Positions 8,678 to 15,468 of a DNA stretch of 37,408 nt are shown piece after piece; the first letter of the stretch is position 1; the number at the start of each line of letters is the position of its first letter. The DNA comes from Scytonema tolypothrichoides VB-61278 (GTDB lineage Bacteria > Cyanobacteriota > Cyanobacteriia > Cyanobacteriales > Nostocaceae), in NCBI RefSeq assembly GCF_000828085.3, contig NZ_JXCA02000002.1, positions 298,885-336,292 of the forward strand, given 5' to 3'. The translations under genes and the position numbers were made by a program. A model generated the notes under the pieces. It ran no database searches. It had not been told where the DNA came from and saw only the letters and a list, made by a program, of their open reading frames with translations.

Positions 8678-9130
8678 TTACGGCACATTAACCAGTGAAT
8701 TAGCCAGTTGAGCATCTCCCGTTGAATGCACATAAGGTGCAAATAAACAACGTTCCTCTGGACGTAACCGTCTTGGGCGCATCGTTTGTGTATCCACAAA
8801 CAATCCTTTTTGCCATCCCTCTGCTGCCAGTGTTTCCTGTTCTTTGTAAAAGCGAAACTGCATAATAGCAGATGCGTTTTTCAGTTCTGAGATCCACATT
8901 TGCATCTGGACGCGATCGCCTAAATAAAGCGGCAATTTATAGGTAATATTAGTTTGAACCAGCACCGGAGCAAACCCTTGCTGAAAAATTTCCTGCGTTG
9001 GCATTCCAACCGCTTCCAGCAGTTTTGTCCGTCCAATTTCCATCCACTGAATATAGACAGTGTTGTTCACGTGTCCAATGAAATCAATGTGGAAAGAATA
9101 CACCTCTAACTCAAAGGAAATCTTTTGCAT
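8678..9130 (-). CDS. Acyl-CoA thioesterase, hotdog (4HBT/YbgC-FadM-like) family
   Basis: A 150-residue single-hotdog protein that would hydrolyse acyl-CoA or acyl-ACP thioesters in the cytoplasm. The motif HIDFIGHVNNTVYIQWME (residues 14-31) holds the conserved Asp16 and the GHVNN-Y signature; the strands VQTNITYKLPLYLGDRVQMQ and ALAEGWQKG-type core follow. The ATG at 9130 is chosen because the motif follows it at the family distance; the frame runs 19 codons further upstream across the operators, which is unlikely to be translated. Divergent from a tetR 5' remnant, it starts next to two palindromic operators, so repression by the TetR protein of 12063 is likely. It is followed closely by the membrane protein gene. 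Confidence 0.85.
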   Translation of the reverse strand: MQKISFELEVYSFHIDFIGHVNNTVYIQWMEIGRTKLLEAVGMPTQEIFQQGFAPVLVQTNITYKLPLYLGDRVQMQMWISELKNASAIMQFRFYKEQETLAAEGWQKGLFVDTQTMRPRRLRPEERCLFAPYVHSTGDAQLANSLVNVP

Positions 9131-9246
9131 CCTGAATCCTAAGTCACTGCTCAGTGACAATGTATCATAGTCACCAGTTGGTGACAAGTAGATGAGAACA
9201 ATTCATGGTTCGGGATGAAGAAGAAACAAAGGCACGAATTCTGGCA
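8973..9246. repeat. Direct repeat copy A (5' thioesterase, operators, 5' tetR)
   Basis: About 274 bp match copy B at 11830-12104 with roughly nine substitutions and one single-base indel (about 96% identity, same orientation, offset 2858). The repeat starts inside the thioesterase gene and ends 42 bases into the tetR frame. In copy A the thioesterase is intact and tetR truncated; copy B is the reverse. Confidence 0.9.
9143..9185. promoter_or_regulatory. Twin palindromic TetR-type operators, copy A
   Basis: Two 16-bp perfect palindromes, GTCACTGCTCAGTGAC (9143-9158) and GTCACCAGTTGGTGAC (9170-9185), have centres 27 bp apart and lie 13 bp upstream of the thioesterase start. Shared half-site GTCAC. 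The pair fits dimeric TetR-family binding in a divergent thioesterase/tetR promoter. Here the adjacent tetR is only a remnant, so control would be in trans from 12063. Confidence 0.75.
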
Positions 9247-9294
9247 AAAGTTCAATTGTTTTTACGAGTTGTCATTGGTGAAGTGAGAGTTTGA
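9205..9294 (+). pseudogene. TetR regulator, 5' remnant
   Basis: The first 14 codons (MVRDEEETKARILA) match the intact regulator at 12063 almost exactly, then similarity stops at 9246 and an unrelated tail runs to a stop at 9292-9294. This is the truncated inner copy of the duplicated promoter region. Confidence 0.75.
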
Positions 9295-9660
9295 AGGTGA
9301 TTGGCTTGCAAGGCGAAGGGTTTGGCACTGACCTCCGGTACAGTGTGGGCTTCCCAATTCATCGGCAACTGCCTCCAGAACTTGGTAGCTCTATTGGTCT
9401 TACATTGCCTCCAAGGGCAGGAGTCCTGGTTCCCAAGACCCATAACTTTCTCTTGCAACCTGTACCTATGAGCTTGGTTTTCGCTTACGGCAGTGAGGGT
9501 CAAGATGATTCAATCATACCATGAGAGTTTGCCCGTTTCGTCGGTGTGGACTTCCTGTTGGCTTCGCCAAATCGGTCAATCCACCCTCCAAGGGCTCGCA
9601 CGCATTCATCCCGTCACTCCCCTTCGGGAGAGTGCGGGGCTTCTGCTGCTCAAGCTAAAA
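9295..9660. other. Non-coding, hairpin-rich stretch; possible IS200/IS605-type remnant
   Basis: No convincing gene. On the minus strand two GAAGCCC-plus-hairpin motifs occur: GAAGCCCCGCACTCTCCC with GGGGAGTG near 9610-9640, and GAAGCCCACACTG near 9330-9355. Such motifs are reminiscent of the subterminal hairpins and 3' RNA of cyanobacterial IS200/IS605 TnpB elements. An 83-codon minus frame over 9252-9503 shows no TnpB catalytic motif. The assignment rests on memory of similar ends and is weak. Confidence 0.25.
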
Positions 9661-10339
9661 ACATGACACGAGCGAGTTCAGCGACCTGAATATCTGCCAC
9701 GAATGAGTGCGCGATCGCTCTTCCTGTAATGAACAATCCAAAGGTAATCATGACGATCCAAGTAACGACAATACCATTCGCTGCATAACCAATGCGTCTA
9801 ATATCAAGTCCGGTTAATTAGTTATTATTAAACGATCTGTGCAAAAACCGGAAAACCCGCTCCCCTGCCCCCCTGCTCCCCTGCTCCCCTGCTGCCTTAA
9901 TGATAAGTCTTTATCCGGACATGATATAAGCCGAATATATTCGCCTGCACCATAGGCTTGTGCCATCCGAATACTGACTGCTGATGCCATTCCCAGTGGG
10001 AGCATGTAGAGAATTCCAGCGACACTGAAGACGATCTGATTTGCAGCCAGAGCAGTTGAACCTAACCAGCCCATCAAAATTCCTGCGATTGAAGTGGCTC
10101 CGCCTTCTAAAAAGTATTGCAGTCCCATCGGGAAGCCTTCTTGTATTTGTCTGACAAAAGTAGACTTTAACAAAGGCGATCGCTGATGGCGATAATTTTT
10201 CATCCTCCTAGAGCAGTAGAAATGGATAACAAGTGTCCCAAAGCAGATGCACATGGCTAAAAATAAGTGACCCAGCAACAATTGGGATAGCAAGGCTGGT
10301 CAGCGGTCTAATTTCTTGCCGCAGCAGTTTCCATTTCAT
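9661..10339 (-). pseudogene. MATE-family efflux transporter remnant (norM-like), deleted and split by a MITE
   Basis: Three pieces of a multidrug and toxin extrusion protein remain. The first begins at an ATG (10339) that overlaps the stop of the upstream channel gene in an ATGA and reads MKWKLLRQEIRPLTSLAIPI. After about 30 codons it passes, with a frame change, into the protein centre (GFPMGLQYFLEGGATSIAGI, LGMASAVSIRMAQAYGAGEY). At 9926-9801 a MITE interrupts, and from 9798 down the same protein resumes as RIGYAANGIVVTWIVMITFG up to about 9661. Intact family members have about 450 residues and 12 membrane helices; well over half is missing. The overlap with the channel gene shows that the two once formed an operon. 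Confidence 0.8.
9801..9926. mobile_element. MITE of the IS630 family, copy 2 (126 bp, TA-flanked, inside the MATE gene)
   Basis: Left end ATATCAAGTCCGGTTAATTA; right end, read inward, TATCATGTCCGGATAAAGAC. TA flanks at 9799-9800 and 9927-9928. Removing the element and one TA rejoins the MATE frame as EYIRLRRIGYA, which shows both the exact ends and the 2-bp duplication. The middle (9860-9895) consists of tandem CCCCTGCT octamers. No coding capacity. Confidence 0.85.
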
Positions 10340-11022
10340 GATTTTTCCTGAGTATCACAACCGTAAGAAATTGGCAGGCTATAATCTGTGTTTGACTCCT
10401 GTGGCGTTGTTAATAACTTCCTCAAAGTGAAATAGATCAAAGGAAACAACAGCCAAGCCAGATCCGACCAGGCAGGTGCGAACATTGCACTTGCGATGGC
10501 GCATAGCCCGCAAATTGGCTCAATTAAAACTTTCACCTTCATTGCTGCGATTGTCTGAGCGTCAAGATTTTTGTCAACTAAGCGATGTTCATACGTTGCA
10601 TAGTTCCAACTCGCAAACGATAGAAAGCCAATTAACGAAATGTTGACTGCAAAACAGATCTTGGCAATGGAATTACTTGGAAAAACAAGCGTCAATTCAT
10701 TCGAGTACGGCACAAGAAACAGACACATCAGATACTGCGTGTAAATCCATAAATGTGCCTCATTGGTGCGTTTATAGTAGGAAAACTGTTGGGTGTGGGC
10801 AATCCAATACACTGCTACAAGCACAAATGTAATGAGATAAGCGCCCAAAGGTTTAAGTTGATCCACCAAAAACTGATTGATTTCCACCTTCGCCATCTCG
10901 GCATTCCCTGGCAAATCAAATCGCCAGAAGGTTAACGCCATTGCTAATGCAAAAATAAAATCGCTCAACCGTGCCAAGTGCTTTAAGGCATTTGAGGCTT
11001 GTACGTCTTGATTCGTGTACAT
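10336..11022 (-). CDS. TMEM175 / DUF1211-type membrane protein (putative potassium channel)
   Basis: The 228-residue protein has about six hydrophobic helices. The first (RLSDFIFALAMALTFW, residues 18-33) carries a shortened form of the TMEM175 signature RxxxFSD; the Ser-Asp is kept but the Phe is replaced by Leu and the Arg is two residues before the Ser. Helix 2 has AVYWIAHTQQF, also typical. Bacterial relatives form tetrameric potassium channels in the inner membrane. Start: ATG at 11022, with two operators in the divergent gap to tetR at 11200. The stop overlaps the start of the MATE remnant (ATGA), so both were translationally coupled. An exporter and a channel under one TetR regulator suggest a cation or toxic-compound response, which is inference. 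Confidence 0.75.
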   Translation of the reverse strand: MYTNQDVQASNALKHLARLSDFIFALAMALTFWRFDLPGNAEMAKVEINQFLVDQLKPLGAYLITFVLVAVYWIAHTQQFSYYKRTNEAHLWIYTQYLMCLFLVPYSNELTLVFPSNSIAKICFAVNISLIGFLSFASWNYATYEHRLVDKNLDAQTIAAMKVKVLIEPICGLCAIASAMFAPAWSDLAWLLFPLIYFTLRKLLTTPQESNTDYSLPISYGCDTQEKS

Positions 11023-11058
11023 TTTCTAAAATGAGCTTGAGCCTGTTCATTTAAGAAT

Positions 11059-11145
11059 ATACCATCCAGACGGTATAGTAAAAAGCAAAAAAGTGTACTG
11101 ATTGGATGGTTTTTGATTTTGCTTGCTAGACGGTCTGGACGGCAT
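11059..11145. promoter_or_regulatory. Two TetR operators between tetR (11200) and the TMEM175-like gene
   Basis: Site 1 at 11059-11076 is ATACCATCCAGACGGTAT, an imperfect palindrome. Site 2 at 11128-11145 read on the minus strand is ATGCCGTCCAGACCGTCT, 14 of 18 positions the same. Site 1 is 37 bp from the channel gene start and site 2 is 55 bp from the tetR start, so each covers one promoter. They are unlike the GTCAC operators on either side, so the two TetR proteins should not cross-talk. Confidence 0.7.
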
Positions 11146-11199
11146 AATAAAAGGATGAATTCACTGTGAACTAGAAGCGTTAGTCTCAAACTTTCTTGA

Positions 11200-11811
11200 A
11201 TGAAACTTATGAAAACTGTTAAAACCGCCAAGGTTGCCGAAAAAGCCTCCTCATCGGGTAAAAAACGTTCCGAAACCTATGATCGCTTGATTCAGTGCGC
11301 GATCAATATCCTAGTCAACCAAGGCAATGAGGCTCTAACGCTAGATGCAGTAGCTCACGCAGCCGAAGTGAGCAAAGGTGGCTTACTCTATCACTTTCCC
11401 AATAAAGAAGCCCTAATTACAGGAATTATTCAGCATCTCATTGATGATTTTAATGCGGCAATTGAGTCTGAACTGGCGAAGGAGAAGGGGGACGAACCTG
11501 GAAAATGGCTACGCGCCTATGTCAGTGCAACTTTCAACAGTAGCCAGCTTCCCCTTGCCCTTGGTTCAAGCTTATTTGCAGCGGTTTCAATATCGCTCAA
11601 TCCAGAAACCGTAAAACACATACACACCCAGATCGGCGAATGGCGGCATAAGCTATACAATTGTGGGCTTGATCCAGTACAAGCTAGTATTGTGTATCTG
11701 GCAGTAGAAGGGTTGTGGGCAACAGAAATGTTTGAACTTTATACTCCTAATCAAGCACTTCGCAAACAGATTCTTAAAAGATTGCTAGATATGACTTATG
11801 AAACTCATTAA
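11200..11811 (+). CDS. TetR/AcrR-family repressor (of the TMEM175-MATE operon)
   Basis: The 203-residue protein has an N-terminal helix-turn-helix (residues 45-76: ALTLDAVAHAAEVSKGGLLYHF, then PNKEAL) after a Lys-rich leader, and a ligand-binding C-terminal half (LRAYVSATFNSS, SLFAAVSISLNPE, VYLAVEGLWATEMFEL) of the type found in many multidrug regulators. Start could be the ATG at 11200 or at 11209. It is divergent from the channel gene with two shared operators in the 177-bp gap, the classical arrangement for a repressor of its neighbour and itself. The inducer is unknown. Confidence 0.88.
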   Translation: MKLMKTVKTAKVAEKASSSGKKRSETYDRLIQCAINILVNQGNEALTLDAVAHAAEVSKGGLLYHFPNKEALITGIIQHLIDDFNAAIESELAKEKGDEPGKWLRAYVSATFNSSQLPLALGSSLFAAVSISLNPETVKHIHTQIGEWRHKLYNCGLDPVQASIVYLAVEGLWATEMFELYTPNQALRKQILKRLLDMTYETH

Positions 11812-11829
11812 GTCCTCTGATATTGCTGG

Positions 11830-11988
11830 AACCCTTGCTGAAAAATTTCCTGCGTTGGCATTCCAACCGCTTGAAGCAGTTTTGTCCGTCCAATTTCCAT
11901 CCCACTGAATATAGACAGTGTTGTTCATCTGTCCAATGAAATCAATGTGGAAGGAATACACCTCTAACTCAAAGGAAATCTTTTGCAT
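11830..11988 (-). pseudogene. Thioesterase 5' remnant
   Basis: From an ATG at 11988 the frame reads MQKISFELEVYSFHIDFIG as in the intact gene at 9130, then a one-base insertion (CCATCCC instead of CCATCC near 11900) shifts it. Similarity ends at 11830, directly after the tetR gene that stops at 11811. GHVNN is changed to GQMNN. It is the inner, non-functional copy of the duplicated promoter region. Confidence 0.8.
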
Positions 11989-12000
11989 CCTCAATCCTAA

Positions 12001-12043
12001 GTCACTGCTCAGTGACAATGTATCATAGTCACCAGTTGGTGAC
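12001..12043. promoter_or_regulatory. Twin palindromic TetR-type operators, copy B
   Basis: GTCACTGCTCAGTGAC (12001-12016) and GTCACCAGTTGGTGAC (12028-12043) are identical to copy A, although surrounding bases have diverged. The second lies 19 bp before the tetR start at 12063, so autoregulation is likely. Confidence 0.75.
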
Positions 12044-12062
12044 CAGTAGATGAGAACAGTTC

Positions 12063-12674
12063 ATGGTTCGGGATAAAGAAGAAACAAAGGCACGAATTCT
12101 GGCAGCCGTTGGTAAACTATTGGCAGAATCGGGCTTTAAGCAACTGGGAGTGAATGCGATCGCCCGTGAAGCCGGCGTCGATAAAGTCTTGATTTATCGA
12201 TATTTTGAGAACCTTCCGTCCCTGCTGCAAACTTTTGGCAAGGAGGGGAACTACTGGACGAGTGTTGAAGAATTAGTTGGGGATGAAACAGCCGTCGATG
12301 CAGAATCGCTGGCTGACTGGATGGTTTTGTTATTGACGCGCTTTCTAGATGACTTGCAAAAACGACCGATTACGCAAGAGATTATGCGCTGGGAGTTGCT
12401 AGAAGGTAATGAGTTAACGCATGAATTGGCAATGGTGCGCGATCGGGTGGCGATTGAGAGTTTGGAATTTCTCCAGCAAAAGTGTTCTTTCCCGCCAGAT
12501 AAAGACATTCCTGCGATCAGTGCGGTGTTGATTGCTGGAATTGTTTATCTAGTTCTGCGAACCAAAGTCAGCAATACATTCTTAGGAATTGATTTTAGTT
12601 CACCAACCGGATGGCAAAGGATTGAAGGGGCAATCGCATCTTTGATTCAGCCAATGGTTGAAACTGAGGAATAA
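12063..12674 (+). CDS. TetR/AcrR-family repressor (of the thioesterase promoter)
   Basis: 203 residues. The helix-turn-helix lies at residues 26-55 (KQLGVNAIAREAGVDKVLIY, RYFENL). The C-terminal half (WMVLLLTRFLDDLQKRPITQEIMRWELLEGNEL, ISAVLIAGIVYLVLRTK) is helical, as in cyanobacterial and proteobacterial relatives that sense hydrophobic ligands. The start ATG is fixed by the duplicated sequence at 9205. It originally stood divergent to the thioesterase gene; the 2.86-kb insertion has separated the two, but both keep the same operators. A fatty-acyl ligand would fit the thioesterase target, which is inference. Confidence 0.88.
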   Translation: MVRDKEETKARILAAVGKLLAESGFKQLGVNAIAREAGVDKVLIYRYFENLPSLLQTFGKEGNYWTSVEELVGDETAVDAESLADWMVLLLTRFLDDLQKRPITQEIMRWELLEGNELTHELAMVRDRVAIESLEFLQQKCSFPPDKDIPAISAVLIAGIVYLVLRTKVSNTFLGIDFSSPTGWQRIEGAIASLIQPMVETEE

Positions 12675-12715
12675 AGCAGCAGCAACTGTATTGCCCTATA
12701 TAGGACATCTGCTTA

Positions 12716-13759
12716 TCATTCCAAAGTCATTGCTCCATTTTGACTCCCATTACCTTGCAGATAAACATCTCTGACTGGGAAAGGAATTGTAATTCCTTCT
12801 TTCTGATAGCTTTTGTGTAATTTTTTCACCAATAAATGTCTAGCCAAGCGCTGGTCAAAAAATTCATTGACCCGCATATAAAGCGTAAAATTGATACTGA
12901 AATCTGCAAATTCGTTAAATCTTATATAAGGTGCATTTGCTATTAATTCAGGAGCAATTTCTTCCATGACTTCTTTAGCAACCTTTACAGTCACTCTTTC
13001 GACTTTCTCAAGGTCACTGTCGTAGCTCACTCCCACGTTCATCGTTAATGTAATTTCCTTAACGGGGAGATGATAGTTAGTAAAAATAGCAGAGGCTAGC
13101 TTGGAATTTGGTACTATTATGACGTTATTAGATAGCTCTTTGATAGTCGTATTTCGCCAAGTTATATCTGTAACGTATCCCTCGTGATTACCACTATCTA
13201 ATTTAACGTAATCGCCTGTTCTGACTTGCTTAGAGATAATTAAATAAAAACCAGAAAATAAATTTGCTAGTGTATCTTGAAGTGCTAGACCAACTGCTAA
13301 ACCACCAACACCTAACGTTGTTAATATTGGTGTAATTTGAACTCCTAGTGTTTGCAATACAATTAATGTTCCTAAAACTAAAACAGCAACTTTAGCAACA
13401 TTAGAAAGCAGTGAGGCTGAAAAACCATCTGTTCTCCGAAAAAATAAATTGACAAAACCAGCAGTAAGTCTGGCAAAGACGACAGTAACTGTATATAAAA
13501 AAGCGCCAATAATAAATTTTGTCAATAATTCTGCAACATCTGGCTCAGGACGGTAACTAACAGTTGCGCCGTAAAACCCAGCAAGGAAGCACCAAAAGAA
13601 GGGCATACGGTTTAGGGAACGAAATATAATTGCACTCCCCGGAATTCGTCTACTAGTAACAAATTTGTGCAGTCTTGTAAAAATAATTTTTTCGGTTATG
13701 ATTCCACCAAGCAAACCAGCCAAGATAAATACAATTGGCAAAATCAAATGTTGTATCAT
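12716..13759 (-). CDS. Small-conductance mechanosensitive channel, MscS family
   Basis: 347 residues. It has five hydrophobic segments; the last (residues 143-176: ITPILTTLGVGGLAVGLALQ, then DTLANLFSGFYLII) is the Gly/Ala-rich pore helix of MscS with the characteristic LQDTLANLFSG. The beta domain follows (GDYVKLDSGNHEGYVTDITW, NNVIIVPNSKLASA) and then the alpha/beta cytoplasmic domain ending at FPVRDVYLQG. Such channels open under membrane tension and release solutes on hypo-osmotic shock. The gene ends 42 bp after the convergent tetR stop and is divergent from the deacetylase-like gene across about 220 bp. All family hallmarks are intact. Confidence 0.92.
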   Translation of the reverse strand: MIQHLILPIVFILAGLLGGIITEKIIFTRLHKFVTSRRIPGSAIIFRSLNRMPFFWCFLAGFYGATVSYRPEPDVAELLTKFIIGAFLYTVTVVFARLTAGFVNLFFRRTDGFSASLLSNVAKVAVLVLGTLIVLQTLGVQITPILTTLGVGGLAVGLALQDTLANLFSGFYLIISKQVRTGDYVKLDSGNHEGYVTDITWRNTTIKELSNNVIIVPNSKLASAIFTNYHLPVKEITLTMNVGVSYDSDLEKVERVTVKVAKEVMEEIAPELIANAPYIRFNEFADFSINFTLYMRVNEFFDQRLARHLLVKKLHKSYQKEGITIPFPVRDVYLQGNGSQNGAMTLE

Positions 13760-13976
13760 GACAATTTTTAATTTTCAATTTTGGATTTGAGATAAAAATT
13801 CTCAATTGTTTCCTTGTCCAGTGTAAACAAAACTGGTGGAAATCTACGTAGCATAAACTATATTAGCAGACAAAAAAATATCACCGATTTCTTAGCTTTG
13901 TGTAGAAACAGCAAAATCAAACGTGATAATATCTCTTGGTGTTTTGGCTGTGAGAATTTTTTACAACTATTACTTC

Positions 13977-14894
13977 ATGGACTTGCCGATAGTCTACCAT
14001 CCTGACTACGTTGCCCCACTACCTGAAGGTCATCGCTTCCCGATGCCAAAATTTCGGCAACTCTACGAACTATTATTAGCAGATGGCGTGGCGCAAAAAG
14101 AACAATTTCATCTGCCTTCATGTCCGCCACAAGAGTTAATAGAGTTAGTTCACACCTCAGATTACGTCCAAGCTTATTGTGAGGGCACTCTTGATGCCAA
14201 AGCACAGCGACGTATTGGGTTACCTTGGAGTTCCTCACTGGTTAATCGTACATGTGTAGCCGTTGGTGGGACAATCCTCACAGCACAATTAGCGCTAAAG
14301 TACGGTTTGGCTTGTAACACTGCTGGTGGTACTCATCACGCTTTTCCTAGTTATGGATCTGGTTTTTGTATTTTCAATGATTTAGCAATTGCAACTCGCG
14401 TATTGCAAAAACTCCGCCTAGTTGAGAAAATTTTGATTGTAGACTTGGACGTGCATCAAGGGGATGGCACTGCTTTTATCTTTCAAGAGGATGATAGTGT
14501 TTTCACCTTTTCAATGCACTGCGAAGTCAATTTTCCTGGTACTAAGCAAAAAAGTGATTTAGATGTTCCCCTGCCTGTGGGCATGGAAGATGAGGCTTAT
14601 CTGCAAACCTTAGCTGAATACTTACCAGATTTGTTGTCTGAGGTCAAGCCAGATTTAGTATTGTATGATGCTGGTGTTGACCCTCATGTCGGGGACAAAT
14701 TGGGAAAATTAGCCTTAACTGATACTGGTTTATACCGCCGAGAAATGCAGGTTTTGAGTACTTGTATTGCGGCTGGCTATAAAGTAGCCTGTGTGATAGG
14801 CGGTGGATATGCTGATGACCTCAAATCACTGGTGTATCGTCATTCCTTAGTGCATCGGGCTGCAAGTGAGGTTTATCGGCAATACAGACTTTGA
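13977..14894 (+). CDS. Histone-deacetylase-family Zn amidohydrolase
   Basis: 305 residues with the arginase/deacetylase fold. Conserved residues are visible: the His pair in GGTHHAF (120-121), DLDVHQGDG with zinc ligands Asp158 and His160, VDPH with the third ligand Asp235, and the catalytic Tyr in GGGY (278). Bacterial members remove acetyl groups from small molecules (acetoin utilisation, polyamines) or proteins; cyanobacterial relatives are near the HDAC11-like branch, but substrate is unknown. The ATG at 13977 (MDLPIVYHPDY) is preferred over a GTG 54 bases upstream because the conserved fold starts there. No operon partner: mscS is divergent and the permease begins 574 bp downstream. Confidence 0.9.
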   Translation: MDLPIVYHPDYVAPLPEGHRFPMPKFRQLYELLLADGVAQKEQFHLPSCPPQELIELVHTSDYVQAYCEGTLDAKAQRRIGLPWSSSLVNRTCVAVGGTILTAQLALKYGLACNTAGGTHHAFPSYGSGFCIFNDLAIATRVLQKLRLVEKILIVDLDVHQGDGTAFIFQEDDSVFTFSMHCEVNFPGTKQKSDLDVPLPVGMEDEAYLQTLAEYLPDLLSEVKPDLVLYDAGVDPHVGDKLGKLALTDTGLYRREMQVLSTCIAAGYKVACVIGGGYADDLKSLVYRHSLVHRAASEVYRQYRL

Positions 14895-15468
14895 CACTTC
14901 CAAAGTGCATAAGTTGATGCGTGCTTATATCTATCCAAAATATTCGTTCAAAACTCGTAAGAATTCAGGACCCAGAATATGTCCTACGGACACGCTGCGC
15001 GAACAGGAGTCAGAAAAGTTAAGAATTCCGTTGAAAATTTGATGAAAGGAATATACCAAAAATCATAGACTCCTTATCAATTCTGCTGAATTCTTATCAA
15101 AACTCTAACAATTAACCTTAATTTATACCCCTTAAAAAAGATAGCAGAGTTCACTATTTTTTTAACTTTTTTCCTTCAACAACTCTTTATTACTCTTTAG
15201 TTGCAAAAATTTAGTTTTTGATGCATCCAATACAGTTGGTGTTACTGGGAAGTAACCCAAACTATAAATTTCTTCATCTTACAATGTTAAGTGATTCCGT
15301 GGACTGATGATTTGGGCATTGAAAATTGGGACACGACGAAAATCCTTCTTAAAGCAGGTGCGTGATCTCTACTTTAGGAATTTAGTTCTTAGAAAGAGAT
15401 AATTATGAGAGCTATGTATCGTAGCGCCAAATTATATAAATGTAGCTGTACAGCAGGAGTAGCGTTTG
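14895..15468. other. Gap upstream of the permease gene
   Basis: 574 bp without a gene. At 14960-15015 there is a dispersed repeat module (TCCTACGGACACGCTGCGCG, related to the block near 22376) flanked by AGAATTC motifs. The rest is AT-rich. A c-di-AMP riboswitch in front of the permease was looked for and not seen. A ribosome-binding site GGAG at 15456-15459 precedes the ATG at 15469. Confidence 0.4.

Larger units (their letters stand above)
11830..12104. repeat. Direct repeat copy B
   Basis: Matches copy A (8973-9246) at about 96%. Here the tetR gene continues intact to the right and the thioesterase is cut off. Confidence 0.9.

Noticed and set aside
9252-9503. 83-codon minus-strand frame as a gene
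   Set aside because: No recognisable motif and no start context; it lies over hairpins that may belong to an IS remnant.
10983-11231. 82-codon minus-strand frame across the tetR/channel promoter
   Set aside because: It overlaps the operators and the channel gene start and has no similarity to known proteins.
15000-15468. Possible c-di-AMP (ydaO-type) riboswitch before the permease
   Set aside because: The conserved GGGGAA-type core and pairing elements were not found; only AT-rich sequence is seen.
14895-15468. Single ATTAACCT near 15110 as a Pho box
   Set aside because: Only one octamer without a second copy at 11-bp spacing.
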